64,000 nt of DNA from Tachypleus tridentatus (lineage: Eukaryota; Arthropoda; Merostomata; Xiphosura; Limulidae), in assembly GCF_004210375.1 (NCBI RefSeq), contig NC_134834.1, forward strand, positions 16,485,027-16,549,026. The letters are read 5' to 3'. Positions 11,157 through 25,010 of the stretch are shown here, one piece after another. The notes below the pieces were generated by a model. That model saw only the letters and a list, made by a program, of their open reading frames with translations. It ran no database searches and had not been told where the DNA came from. Every line of letters starts with the position of its first letter. The first letter of the stretch is position 1. A program made the position numbers and the translations under genes.

Positions 11157-13835
11157 CTCTTGCATGTTAACAAGTTTTATTAAAACTACCAACAGCATTA
11201 AAGAAATATGAATATCAATTTTGAAAGTATCTAAGTAATAAAATGCCTTAGGGAAGTTGTAGTGGCATGATTCTGTTGCCATCATAGAGGCATTTCTTAC
11301 CTTTATTTAACTATTATGTTACTGTAAGTGGGACAAAACAAGTGAAACAATTGGAATGAGTTATTTGAAGAAACATAAAATTATATCTTAGTGATAAAAC
11401 TTGTTAAAGAAAAAGTTAGATTCTCTTTATTCATGTTTTGTGTAACCCTTTTTCCTGCACAAATCTGTGAACACTAGACCAAGAAAGCAAATTTGGTGAT
11501 ACAGTTTGAGATGAAGTCCTAAAGTGCACTTAACAGTAGATTCATAGCAACATAACTCACTGTAGGGAAATGTCAGAGTGCAGTAACCTAAGCTTTTATT
11601 TAGTGCCGTGAGATGTCATTAAATGTGTAAACTGTTATGTTGCCTAGCAACTTGAAGACTCTATCTTTTTTTTTTTTTTCAGTTTATTGAATACGTTTAA
11701 TGATAGTTTTATATGGTTGCCTCTTGCATATTCATTTAAAATGAAGTACAAATATCTACTGATATTATTCAACCAGACTGACTGTATTTCTGTAAATATA
11801 ATATTTATAAGAACTGCTTCATTCAAGAATGAACTTACAACTGAAGGCAATATACACTTAAAATAACAGGAAGTGTGTAGTAAAGGGTTAGATGTATGAA
11901 AGGTCAGTGTATCCATGAATTATGTTTTTAATTTTACAAAGATAGTGATATATATATATACATATATAACTGTGTGTGTGTGTAAGCCACGTTATTTATA
12001 CCAGATATTTTATAATAGTTATTCGAACTTTCAATACATGTAATATATTTACATATGCATTTTCCAGTCAATGATTGTTAATTATTTGTAGTTTTCAAAC
12101 CTTATTTTGTTAGCATGAAGTGGTAAAACTATTTAAACAGATAGAAAAGAGTTTTGCATTAATCTTTTATATAATGAGGGTCGATATTTGCCAGTCGTAT
12201 ATGTTTGTATTCTAGTCTAATCCATTGAATAGAAGCAGTGCTATATATTATTGGTTGGAATTTTAGTTTGCAATTGATTCAGACACTCGTGTGTAACTTT
12301 TTAACATGTTTTATTTGATTTTTGTTTTATCGTTGGTTTAGATCAACAAGGATAGTTAGTTTTGTGTGATCTATTAACAATTTATGGATATTAATATCCA
12401 TTCAAGTAAAATTGTGTTTTGATGTTTTTGTTAATAAATAGCGGAGTTTGAGAGTGTATATAGTAATTTTGTAGAGCTAAGACATTTTGTACCTGAATGT
12501 AAACCAAAAAGGTATACACACAAGCTAAGAAGTAGTTTACGTGTATACTGGGCTCAGGAGGGATAAGAAATTGTCGCTTGAGTACTTTGTGAAAGTGTTT
12601 GTCAGAAATTCTTGTTAAGCCTAAACAAAGATATTTAACTAAAGGTTTGATAACACATTTAATAAGTAGAAGAATCATTAAAAATTACATTATATGCTGA
12701 CATGTATTTTGCAAGTCTGAACAAGTAGTAATAATACATTTGTGTTATACACTATTGAAATGTGAAGTTTGCATAAGATCACTTGGTAAATGTATGCTGT
12801 GTAGGTTTTGTTTTTGTTTTGCTGGTTGTATTGTTATTATAGTCTTTTGATTGACTGTTTGTTGTCTCCATTATGGGGTGAAAACACTGTACCTGTAATT
12901 TTTCTGGTCCATTTTCATGTTTCTTTGTTTCACGTTTCTCATGATAACAACAAAAGAAATTGGTAATTTTTAAACAAAAACGTGAGAGATTGTACTGCGG
13001 GAACAATATCTGTGTGCTTATTTTATTCAAATTATAAATATGAAATATTTGAGTTTTTTAGAAATTGTCACCCTGCCAGTAGAAAGTAATATTATTCAAT
13101 GAACCTATCTATTTTTTGCTGACTATGCTAAGTTTTAGTGTACTGTAGATAGTAGCCTGTCAGACAGTTAGGACTGTTGTACCATTTGGACGTTGTCTGA
13201 TATTTTCTTCATGGTAACTCAGCTTTTTTGAACAGTGTGTGTGTGAGAGAGTGTCTAATTTCAGATAAAATTTATGTGATGAATGTACTTTTAAAATAAT
13301 TCATCTCTTCAACTGAAATTTTAAATTGAATGAAATTGGTTATTATCTCAAAATGTAATACAAATTGAAACTGCACAACACAAATAAGATATTTTTGAGC
13401 ATAGTTGTTAAACAAAAATGAAAAACTTTACATGTCCAGAATTTCCTTTCTTCTGAACAAAATGTTTAAAATATTTAAACAGAAAATATTTAAATCTACA
13501 AAATAATCCAAAAGGTCATTGTTTAGTCCTAGGAATTACAGCATTGTTTGTACAATGTAATATACAGCATTTACTCCGAAACAAAGATAGCATTTGTAGA
13601 TGTCCTCTTTCTTCCCAAATTTCAAATGATCTATTTAATGTTTATAAATGTTGCTTTCAACAACACAACTAGTGATGATAAGGTAGACACCAAAGTTAGT
13701 TAGTTTTGATATAAATTTTAAATTACTTAAAACTGAATCTGTTTTTGTTTTCTGCTGTAAAGAAAAATGAATATCTAGCATATTTAGTATGATGACTAAC
13801 ACAGTTGTTGTTGTTGGAAAAATCATTAAAAGTTA
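11157..13835 (+). other. Zinc-finger gene 3' region and AT-rich intergenic DNA
   Basis: A polyadenylation signal AATAAA lies at 11237-11242, about 80 bp after the stop; later AT-rich stretches could supply alternatives. TA- and GT-repeats occur near 11948-11982. No other coding sequence is supported. Confidence 0.5.
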
Positions 13836-15285
13836 GACTATGATATATTTTTGGTACCTCCAGTATGGTTACTAACTTGTTAGTATGCTTGAAGAATCAA
13901 TATTAAAAGTTGCAGACTATGATATATTTATGGTACCTCCAGTATGGTTACTAACGTGTTGATAGGCTTGAAGAATGAATATGAAATGTTACAGACTATG
14001 ATATATTTATGGTACCTCCAGTATGGTTACTAACTTGTTAGTATGCTTGAATAATCAATATTAAAAGTTACAGACTATGATATATTTATGGTACCTTCAA
14101 TGTGGTTACTAACTTGTTGGTAGGCTTGAAGAATCAATATTAAAAGTTGCAGACTATGATATATTTATGGTACCTCCAGTATGGTTACTAACGTGTTGAT
14201 AGGCTTGAAGAATGAATATGAAAAGTTACAGACTATGATATATTTATGGTACCTCCAGTATGGTTACTAACTTGTTGATAGGCTTGAAGAATGAATATGA
14301 AAAGTTACAGACTATGATATATTTATGGTACCTCCAGTATGGTTACTAACTTGTTAGTATGCTTGAAGAATCAACATTAAAAGTTAGACTATGATATATT
14401 TATGGTACCTCCAGTATGGTTACTAACTTGTTAGTATGCTTGAAGAATCAACATTAAAAGTTAGACTATGATATATTTATGGTACCTTCAATGTGGTTAC
14501 TAACTTGTTAATATGCTTGAATAATCAATATTAAAAGTTACAGACTATGATATATTTATGGTACCTCCAGTATGGTTACTAACTTGTTAGTATGCTTGAA
14601 GAATCAACATTAAAAGTTAGACTATGATATATTTATGGTACCTTCAATGTGGTTACTAACTTGTTAATATGCTTGAATAATCAATATTAAAAGTTACAGA
14701 CTATGATATATTTATGGTACCTCCAGTATGGTTACTAACTTGTTAGTATGCTTGAAGAATCAACATTAAAAGTTACAGACTCTGATATATTTATGGTACC
14801 TCCAGTATGGTTACTAACTTGTTAGTATGCTTGAATAATCAATATTAAAAGTTACAGACTATGATATATTTATGGTACCTTCAATGTGGTTACTAACGTG
14901 TTGATAGGCTTGAAGAATGAATATGAAAAGTTACAGACTATGATATATTTATGGTACCTCCAGTATGGTTACCAACTTGTTGGTAGGCTTGAAGAATCAA
15001 TATTAAAAGTTACAGACTATATATTTTTGGTACCTTCAGTGTGGTTACTAACTTGTTAATGTGCTTGAAGAATGAATATGAAAAGTTACAGATTGTGATG
15101 TATTTGTGGTACCTCCAGTATGGTTACTAACTTGTTAGTATGCTTAAAGAATCAATGTTAAAAATTAAAGACAATGATATATTTTTGGTACCTCCAGTAT
15201 GGTTACTAACTTGTTGGTAGGCTTAAAGAATCAAAATTAAAAGTTGCAGACTATGATATATTTATGATACCTTCAGTATAATTGT
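13836..15285. repeat. Minisatellite, 76-79 bp unit, about 18 copies
   Basis: The unit begins GACTATGATATATTTATGG and contains GGTACC and GGTTACTAACTTGTTAG. Most units are 79 bp; a 76-bp form lacks three bases at the AAAGTTACAGAC junction. Variants CCTCCAGTATGG and CCTTCAATGTGG, and TTAGTATGC and TTGATAGGC, recur in register in several units. That indicates spread of multi-unit blocks. Copies decay toward both ends. Every frame meets stops, so it is non-coding. Confidence 0.95.
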
Positions 15286-16204
15286 GGTTTAACAATCAGT
15301 ACTGTTTATTTTAAAAGTCAGTTTACATGTATGACAAGATTGTATGGATAAAGCATTTGATATATTGTGTGATTAGAATAGGTAGACAAGGCATCAAATC
15401 AAAGCTATTTAATCTTATCCTGCTTGAGAGTTTTAGCTGGAATGACTACAGTTTGTTGGCAGTTCATAGATACAATAGTTTGAACAAGAATATTAGATTG
15501 AAAAAAGTCTAGTGACCTACTTGTTGACAGAAAGATAAAATTCTGATAATCCACCGTCTGAAAATTCATTTTGTGTATATTTATATATAGACACACAATA
15601 TGTTTTATTTTATAAGCTTTCAAGAACTGTTAGATGTGATAATTCCAAGTAAATTCATAGTAATCATAAAACAAGTGTACTCCGTATTAAACAACAGGTC
15701 AATTTATGATGTTTTGGTCCATTTGGTTGCAGTTTTGTTTTTCTGGTGATGGTGAAATTTTTGCTAGAAGTAATTGTTAGGTAATACAATTTTTTTGGTA
15801 TAAAAAAACACTCAGTGTAGGATTGTTTTGTTCACAAAACTATAAATTAATGGAGTTGCTTTTAATATAGCTCTGTTAACTTGAATATAAAAAACAATTC
15901 TGCTATAGTTTGCAGGACAAGCAAAGAAACAACTGGTCAGTTTGTTTTGGTGGAATTTATAGACCTATAGTCATATTGCTATTAAACTTTGTATGCTCAT
16001 GAATGTTACAGGGTTTTGTGTAAAAGTAATAGTAATATGTGATTAGACTGTATGTTTTATCTGTTGTTTCCTTCACAACCACTTTTACATGTAATTAAAA
16101 CAAGACAAGTGATTACTTAATGAAAAAGCTAAAAACTATTACCTTAGTCATTTTTTTCTCATATTTAATCAGTAATTAATCTTTCTAAGGATTAAATTGT
16201 ATTA
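15286..16204. other. AT-rich spacer between two minisatellites
   Basis: No exon, repeat family or RNA gene is visible. Confidence 0.5.
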
Positions 16205-16610
16205 TTTTATTTACACCCAAATAGTATAGTATTCTTTATATTTACACTCAGATAATTATGGTAATGTTTTTATTCACACCCAAGTAGAAATAGTGCTCTT
16301 TTTATTCACATCCATATAATAAATAGAACTCTTTTCTTCACACCCAAGTAGAAATAGTGCTCTTTTTATTCACATCCATATAATAAATAGAACTCTTTTC
16401 TTCACACCCAAGTAGAAATAGTGCTCTTTTTATTCACATCCATATAATAAATAGAACTCTTTTCTTCACACCCAAGTAGAAATAGTGCTCTTTTTATTCA
16501 CATCCATGTAATAAATAGAACTCTCTTCTTCACACCCAAGTAGAAATTGTGCTATTTTTATTCACATCCATATAATAAATAGAACTCTTTTCTTCACACC
16601 CAAGTAGTTA
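16205..16610. repeat. Minisatellite, 64-bp unit, about 5 good copies plus degenerate ones
   Basis: The unit starts CACCCAAGTAGAAATAGTGC and ends AATAGAACTCTTTTCTTCA. Good copies run from about 16277 to 16606, nearly identical to each other. Degenerate precursors (TTTACACCCAAATAG, TTCACACCC) extend upstream to about 16205, suggesting the array grew from one end. Confidence 0.9.
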
Positions 16611-16802
16611 ATGGCAATCGTTTTTTTTCACCCCTAATTAGTGAGTAATACTTCCAAGAAGATACCAATCTTCTATTACACCTATATAATAAATAATACT
16701 ACATTCTTTTTATATCCACATGTTACATAATTGTTTCTTATAGTTTTTGTATTTATACCTATTTCTCGTAGATTATTGCATGCCAAGAATTTCATTGTGC
16801 TT

Positions 16803-18575
16803 TTAACCTGCTAACACTTACTTTCTGATCTACATGTATATCATCAGTTGTTCTTTAACCTGCTAACACTTTCTAATCTACATGTATATCATCAGTTGTT
16901 CTTTAACCTGCTAACACTTACTTTCTAATCTGTATGTATATCATCAGTTGTTCTTTAACCTGCTAACACTTACTTTCTAATCTACATGTATATCATCAGT
17001 TGTTCTTTAACCTGCTAACACTTTCTAATCTGTATGTATATCATCAGTTGTTCTTTAACCTGCTAACACTTACTTTCTAATCTGTATGTATATCATCAGT
17101 TGTTCTTTAACCTGCTAACACTTACTTTCTAATCTACATGTATATCATCAGTTGTTCTTTAACCTGCTAACACTTACTAATCTACATGTATATCATCAGT
17201 TGTTCTTTAACCTGCTAACACTTACTTTCTAATCTACATGTATATCATCAGTTGTTCTTTAACCTCCTAACACTTACTTTCTAATCTACATGTATATCAT
17301 CAGTTGTTCTTTAACCTGCTAACACTTACTAATCTACATGTATATCATCAGTTGTTCTTTAACCTGCTAACACTTACTTTCTAATCTACATGTATATCAT
17401 CAGTTGTTCTTTAACCTGCTAACACTTACTTTCTAATCTGTATGTATATCATCAGTTGTTCTTTAACCTGCTAACACTTACTTTCTAATCTGTATGTATA
17501 TCATCAGTTGTTCTTTAACCTGCTAACACTTTCTAATCTGTATGTATATCATCAGTTGTTCTTTAACCTGCTAACACTTTCTAATCTGTATGTATATCAT
17601 CAGTTGTTCTTTAACCTGCTAACACTTACTTTCTAATCTGTATGTATATCATCAGTTGTTCTTTAACCTGCTAACACTTTCTAATCTGTATGTATATCAT
17701 CAGTTGTTCTTTAACCTGCTAACACTTTCTAATCTGTATGTATATCTTCAGTTGTTCTTTAACCTGCTAACACTTACTTTCTAATCTGTATGTATATCTT
17801 CAGTTGTTCTTTAACCTGCTAACACTTACTTTCTAATCTGTATGTATATCATCAGTTGTTCTTTAACCTGCTAACACTTACTTTCTAATCTGTATGTATA
17901 TCATCAGTTGTTCTTTAACCTGCTAACACTTACTTTCTAATCTGTATGTATATCATCAGTTGTTCTTTAACCTGCTAACACTTACTTTCTAATCTGTATG
18001 TATATCATCAGTTGTTCTTTAACCTGCTAACACTTACTTTCTAATCTACATGTATATCATCAGTTGTTCTTTAACCTGCTAACACTTACTTTCTAATCTA
18101 CATGTATATCATCAGTTGTTCTTTAACCTGCTAACACTTTCTAATCTACATGTATATCATCAGTTGTTCTTTAACCTGCTAACACTTACTTTCTAATCTA
18201 CATGTATATCATCAGTTGTTCTTTAACCTGCTAACACTTACTTTCTAATCTACATGTATATCATCAGTTGTTCTTTAACCTGCTAACACTTACTTTCTAA
18301 TCTACATGTATATCATCAGTTGTTCTTTAACCTGCTAACACTTACTTTCTAATCTACATGTATATCATCAGTTGTTCTTTAACCTGCTAACACTTACTTT
18401 CTAATCTACATGTATATCATCAGTTGTTCTTTAACCTGCTAACACTTTCTAATCTGTATGTATATCATCAGTTGTTCTTTAACCTGCTAACACTTTCTAA
18501 TCTGTATGTATATCATCAGTTGTTCTTTAACCTGCTAACACTTTCTAATCTGCATGTATATCATCAGTTGTTCTC
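16803..18575. repeat. Minisatellite, 48-52 bp unit, about 35 copies
   Basis: The unit is CTTTAACCTGCTAACACTTA, then CTTTCTAATC, then TACATG or TGTATG, then TATATCATCAGTTGTT. The full unit is 52 bp. Two 48-bp forms lack either TTAC or CTTT around the CACTTACTTTC stretch. TACATG units dominate about 16830-17400 and 18030-18420, while TGTATG units dominate about 17430-18010 and the right end. Units touch directly with no unique spacers, so this is not CRISPR-like. Stops occur in all frames. Confidence 0.97.
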
Positions 18576-20242
18576 AATCCCTAAATTTTAATATCTTATG
18601 ATAAACATTTATTGTACTCAGTTTAATTATTTTAATTTATGGTTTTTTTTTTCATACTCTGAAAACTTGTATGACACTAAAGTAAACAAAACTTATTATT
18701 GTATGTGTATATATATACTGTGACAGATTTTAAAAAAATTTTAGCATCAAATATGATAGGTTATATTCAGAGAAATGTATCATGTTGGTGAATAGTGGTA
18801 TAGTAAGTTATGGGTTTCTATACTAATGGAAAAATATTAGCTTATTTTATATATGCTAACTGATGAACAAGGTGTGATGCATAATGGGTTAGATATTTCT
18901 TTGTTATTATAACACTAGTTATTTAACCTTTTCAGAAGTTGAATGAAAGAATTAGTTTTAATTTCTTTGACAAGGTTTTCTTTGTTAGAAATGTCTTTTG
19001 TAGCTACTGTATACTAATTTGTACAAGGTCTTTAAAATGTCTAAGTTAGAAACTGGTATTTCTATATTTTCTGAGGCGTTACTGACAGAAATCTTCACAT
19101 AACTGTAATTAAGAAAATGACCTTTCTCTTCGTATAGAAAACGCGGACGTATCTTGTCTTTCGTAAAATGAACTTCATAATGTATGTCATTGTAAATCTC
19201 TGACAGTAACAAAGCCAGAAAATGGTCAGTTCCCTATTTGTGAACATACACACACAGATCATTACTAACTTAACAATAAAGATGATTTTGTAATTTCTGG
19301 ATAAATTTTTCTTTTAAGAAAAAAAACTGTGTGTGATCTTGTTCTCCATGAAATATTTTACCTCATTTTGAAAACGTTGAAAAATGTAATATTTTTTGTA
19401 TGAATATTGTACCCTGTATGATAGACCACATTTTGTGAGAGCTTCAAAAGTTAAGATTTCTTCTCGAGTGTGTACCATTATGAAATTTGGCCTTTTGTTA
19501 CTCTGTACCCTGAATACATTATTGTTTGTTTTCTAATACCAGTTGTAGTGGTATTTTTTATAAAATCTATTACACTTGTATGTATTTAAGTGTAATAGCA
19601 TCTCAGGTTATGAGGGACCAAACTATCTCAAGTGCAGGATCACATGGTGTGGTATATATCTTTACTCTTATGTTTTGAAAACATAGGCAAAACTGTACTC
19701 CAATCTTTGCTGTATATTATATGTATATAAATAATCTAGATGTGTGTGTATTTCAGAAATATTTTGTGGGTCATACTTACCTGTTTCTTGAAATCAGAAA
19801 AAAAATATGGGACCAATATGTACGTTATTGTTATAAAACCAAATGTGATTGATGATTAATTTGATTGACTTACATGTGAAAGTAGGTTTTGAACCTGATT
19901 AAAAACTATTGATGCATGTGATGACATGTACATTTTTTTTAGTTTCATTTGTGAAACAAAACAAAATGTAATTATGAAGTCTGTGAAAAGAAATGTGTTG
20001 ATTATATTAGTTGATCATATTGCTTGTGTTCAGTTCAAGGAAGGATTTTTTAGGCTGTACGTTTTATCTTTTACTTGTGATGGTTGACGGTGAAGAATAA
20101 ACATATTTAGTTATCAGATCTGTTATTTATTTTAAATTGTCCTCGTCTGAGCATATCATGGGTCATATCATAGTTTAAAGCAAAAGACATATCCTTCTTG
20201 ACCCGAAAGTGATTGTTCCATATAACTTTGACCATTCAGTTG
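18576..20242. other. AT-rich non-coding DNA
   Basis: No gene is supported. A perfect 10-bp inverted repeat, TATTACACTT and AAGTGTAATA with a 10-bp loop, lies at about 19569-19598 and could be the remains of a small palindromic element. Confidence 0.5.
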
Positions 20243-20464
20243 TTAACACTCCTACGAAAAGACGTTTCTAGTCCTAATTTCTTCAAGCCCGTTCCCCTGG
20301 CTGTGGTTTCGCAAGATAGATAGGGACAGTGGGAATCTCGTTAATCCATTCATTAATGGATTTAAATGGCAAGTTCAGTTAAATACAAAATTATTAGGTT
20401 AATATTAATAACCTTTCAAGTTGCACTTGGGCCTATTAGGCCCCACTTTTCGTAGGAGTGTTAA
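20243..20464. mobile_element. piggyBac-type MITE with TTAA target duplication
   Basis: A 214-bp sequence (20247-20460) is flanked on both sides by TTAA (20243-20246 and 20461-20464), the signature target of piggyBac transposons. Its ends are perfect 15-bp inverted repeats, CACTCCTACGAAAAG. The interior is non-coding and includes a near-palindrome GGGCCTATTAGGCCC near the right end. The perfect termini suggest a young insertion. The mobilising transposase is not in this window. Family assignment is by TTAA plus inverted repeats. Confidence 0.8.
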
Positions 20465-23400
20465 CCACATATTTCAAGTCTGTGTAACTTGTGATTGAGT
20501 ATTCTTAAAACATGAACTCAGTAATAAATTAGGCTTAACTGCTAAATGATCAAATACCATTGACAAATTCAGAAGAGTAACCTCGTATCACAGTCAGTTA
20601 ATATCTTCAGCTGGTGTAAGTTTGTTCTTGTTCTACACACAGGTTAAATATATATAATCCAAGTCTATACTTTGTTACAATTAGTACATTGTAATTTAAA
20701 TTAAGAGTGATATTTGTAATTGTAAAATAAAAATACTATTGACATTAAAGACTCAAATATATTTGTGATAAAATATCAATGAAAGTACCATTTCTGTGAA
20801 GAATCGGTATTTTATCAACCAGTGACAAATTATTCAAAGTTTCAGCCTCTGTTTTTTCCTCCATGAATAAAACCCATAATGCAGGATAAAACATTCTACA
20901 AAGGGAAGAAAGTGAAAAACATGGTCCAGTTACTCTTATTTTGATTTCAGTAAATAAATGTCAGGCTATACCTGACCAGTTCCTTTAAAAATGTTTTGCA
21001 AACAGTACAGGTTTATACACTACAAGTATACATATATCTCTTATTATTGGTTATCATAGTGCAAGGATTTAATCTTTAGTTACCAAAATTTAAAGAGAAA
21101 ATAACATTGTCACCAGTGATTTTGATAACTGACTACTAGGATTTTCACTTGATGAGTGGTTGTATATACATATCTAAATACACTGGAGAATACTTACTGT
21201 ATTTATTGTATGTTTCAGGCTTTAATAAACAGCAAAGGGTAGAAATAAGAACCTCAATCTCAAACAAGTTTTGTAACTTGCTTAGAGCTTCTGCACTATC
21301 ACTGTTTATTTTACGTTATTTCTGCCTTAACCTGATTAGATCATTAATAGATGAATTAGTTTCGAATCTCCAGTCAAGTCCAATTAAATGTTTGTGGTAA
21401 ATTACAACCTTTCACCTGAACTGTATGTGAGACATTTCTATTACCTGACCTTTAACCCTCTTTGGACATCGGTTTAAATCATTCACATCTGAAGACAGGC
21501 TGTTCTTTTTTTCAAACGACACTCTGTGGTTGTCAGTATATCTCTATAAAACTGAAATCAAAAAATACATCAACTTTCATTTGTCCACAAATTAGATTCA
21601 GTGAATAACTGTTTCTTTTAGAATGTTAAATGCAAGGACACTTAAATTTAACAGAGAAACATTAATGGAGTAATGGCTGATTCTGGCGGACATCCAAGCT
21701 GTATGGAGCATCTGTTCAGTTAACACAGTAAAAATCTTCATTTTCTCCTGTATCTCAGTCTCCTAGTATGGTTCACCACTAACACTTAATTTATTCTACA
21801 AGAGATGCATTTTGTTTGGATGGTAAAACAACTTTTTTCCTGATGTTGTCATAACTTGATTTCCAACTATTTCAATTCCTGAATATCCATAGCATTTGTC
21901 ATTGTCAGTGATTATCAGCTGTTATAAATGTTTTAAAGACAAGCAACAATTAAGCAGAAAGCAACATCAGACTAGAAATATTTGAACATAAGAGCAGATG
22001 CTCGTGTAACATAAGCGTGATCCTCTAGAAATATCAGCAAGTTTATGGTATTATTATTTAACTGAAAGAGAAAATATCTTCATGAACGTTGTAAAAAGGG
22101 CACTGATGTCTCGCCAATCAGATTCTGTTAAATTGAAAGTGTTAATCAGAATATAATACTTTAACTGTTTTGTTTTGTTTCTTTGAATATTTGAACTTAA
22201 TGTTATTTGTTAATTACAAAAGTAATTATTTGAAAGTTCCCTTTGAAATTGTTCTGTTTTTCTTTAACATATAAATTTTTTGTTCTGAGAAAGACATTAC
22301 ACTTAGCAAATATATTATTTCTTTGGAAGAAATTTTGTTCTAGCTTCAATAGATACATGTGGTATTGTTTCTAATGCAAGTTACAGCTGCTAATATATAG
22401 TATACAGTTACAGTTCCCCACTGGCACAGCCCTAAGTCTGAGAATTTACAATGCTAAAAATCAGTGTTTTGATTCCCCTCAGTGGATTCAGCATATATCC
22501 TGATGTGACTTTGCTGTAAGAAAACCCAATTACAACAAAAACCTCTGGAGAACAACCAGTATTTTGAAGAGGGAATGGTTGTTTTATGTTTTCTTCACTG
22601 TTTTAAAGATTTTAATCATTGTGTTCATTGTACTTCAGTTGTTGTTTTTAATGAATGCAAATCCAGTTACAATACTGTATCAAAAACATAATTAACCACC
22701 ATCTACTGTGTGGTTACAATAAATGTACTTTACATGCATTATTACAATGATGAGTTAGGTAAAGATAGCCTTTGCTGTTGATTGTTTATTGTTCAAAGTT
22801 AATATTCTAGCTGAAGGTAGCCTAAGTTATGCTGGTGTTAAAGGGTTAATCAACAAGAAACACTGCCTCACAGGTTTGTTAACAAACTGCTGATGTGAAA
22901 AAAAAACACCTAAAACTTAATGAAATACATTACAAGGCAGTTTGGATTGATAAATGTGAAATGAAAATTTAGTTATTGTTTTTCACAAGAATGAACTGCC
23001 TTAAAAATGAATAAAACAAGAAATGCTAATGATTAATCGTAAAAAGTAAGCTTCTAATATCTGTATAAAAACTTATATTGGAGCATCTTATTTATACCTT
23101 CTTGGTGGTTTATGGAAAAAGAAAATATGCTTCATGCAAATGCATATTTCAATAGTATGACAGGTGTGTGGGCATTTGTTTAACTTGAGATTTATGCTTG
23201 TAATATTTCAATGAATAAAATGGTGTTTGTAAAATAAGTTTTCTAACTTGCTTATAAAAATACAGTTCAATAAATCTCTTACTTGTACATGTGGTAGTGA
23301 AGTGAGTTACTGTCCGAATGTTGATACTTCAAGAACTTATTCATGGAACTTGAAGAACAAAGGGTGAAGTTGACAGTAACACTTTTGTTTTTCCATGAAG

Positions 23401-23632
23401 GTTTGAGGTCCAAGCTGTGTTTAGTGTGTATTTCTGTGTAAAAGTGACACAGTAAATCAGACATTTAGTTGATGGAAGACATGTGCAGCAGGTCCTGTTG
23501 ACTCCCTTCACTGATGGCCTGTCTCTTCCTGAACACTATTGCATTCAGTGTGCCTTTGTTGTTTTTTGTTAATTACAAAGTGTGACATTATAGTTGTGTG
23601 TGTTTTTACAATAGAACTCCAAGAGAGTAGTT
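20465..23632. other. AT-rich non-coding DNA
   Basis: Scanned on both strands. Open stretches of 60-80 codons occur but none shows domain likeness or splice context, and no known repeat was recognised. Confidence 0.45.
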
Positions 23633-24440
23633 TCAGAGAGACATAACGTGGTTATTACCGAGAATGCTTGTTTTGAAAATTAGGTATTTAGATGGAACTG
23701 TCAGAAAACAGTTACTTGCAAGATACTTGTTGGATCCAAAAAATGTTTGAGATGAATCTATAATATCATCCTCTGAACAGATGTCTGTCACTTGTTGTTG
23801 GCTTATTTTCTTTGCCTGAGATTGAGTCACAGCACATGAAGGAAACGCATCTGGATTCTCCTCAACAACAACAGTATTCTTGAATGGAAACTGTGATCAC
23901 CTCGCTAACCATTTTGAGTTCAGCAACAATTTTTCCCCAGCCAAACTGTTTCCCAGTGATAACGATACGCCTTTAATTGGCATTGTAGGTCTTACTTCAA
24001 CCACAACTGGTCCCGAAACTAGGTCTGATGCTAAATAAATATAACGTACAGGAACCTTAACAAAACCACCCTCAATACCCTGAGCAATAACAGACTCACC
24101 AGTGGCAGAACTTGAATCTAAAGGCAGTTTTCCTTCTTAGCAATGAGTCGCCACAGTTTAACGTAGAAAACGTATGAATATGGAATAACCAGTCTCATTT
24201 GTCAAAGACAGAACCAACAGACATAAAGGGTTTAAATTCTTCCATAACTGCATCAGCCTTTATATTATCATTGGCTAACTCCAGAACGTCGGGTGACTTG
24301 GTGAAACTAAGTCCATTCGTGGACACAAACGCACTGGATATTGCCTCTTTTTTCTTTTCAAAGGACAAAGCATGATTAAATGTTTTACAGAAATGACAGA
24401 GAAGCCTTGATGTTTTGTCCTGTCTGTAATAATATTTCAA
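23633..24440 (-). pseudogene. Ty3/Gypsy-like retrotransposon relic: Gag zinc knuckle to protease
   Basis: Reading the - strand from 24440, the frame carries a C-x2-C...H zinc-knuckle remnant (LCHFCKTFNHA) and then EEFKPFMSVGSV, which in related elements precedes the protease. After stops and a frame shift the protease-to-linker region follows at about 24130-23880: SATGESVIAQGIEGGFVKVP, SDLVSGPVVVEVRP, KGVSLSLGNSLAGEK. The conserved DAFPSCAVTQSQAKK block is at about 23860-23800, and the frame closes at 23633. Several stops make it inactive. No reverse transcriptase, integrase or LTRs were found on either side. The match rests on the order and wording of these blocks as known from Gypsy-type polyproteins. 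Confidence 0.75.
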
Positions 24441-25010
24441 ATTAGAGGAGCTGGATTTTGTTATAAAAATCCCGAACTATATTTACAAGTTTTTGTCAAA
24501 GTGGTAGGAATTTCATTTTATGAAAATATGTTTTATATGTTAATAGTTTAATCACTGGACAGTGCAGCTGCTTTCTGTAGTTTCAACTTTCTTTTCGTCG
24601 AAGTCAGTTTTGAAGTCATCGCTTGTACAGCGTTTAAATTACTTAATTAGACATAATTGTCTTAATCTGCCAATACTGTTGCCAGTATGCGTCGAATTAC
24701 ACCATCAATAAAAATAAACCTCTCTTTTTTTTTTTTTTTTTCGTGGGTGAATTCCATATTAGTTTGACTATCTTGCTTGTGATAGCCTCGAAACTTTTGA
24801 CTACAAAGCCTCGAATATTTCGAGAATAACTGCTTTAAACTTATTAAAATATTCTATAGAGGGAGTGGTATAAGCTTCTTGTACCAGTTAAAACACTTTG
24901 TAATAATAATGAACATCTTTCGGTAGGCCTTTCCGTGGTTTGAGCAATTTTCTTAAAATATTGAAAATATTTATCAACTTTATTAGATTATAGTAGAGTA
25001 AATTTCCGTG
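24441..25010. other. Non-coding DNA
   Basis: A poly-T run lies at about 24725-24742. No gene or repeat is recognised. Confidence 0.45.

Noticed and set aside
16803-18575. CRISPR-like regular repeats
   Set aside because: Units abut with no unique spacers and the DNA is eukaryotic; it is a minisatellite.
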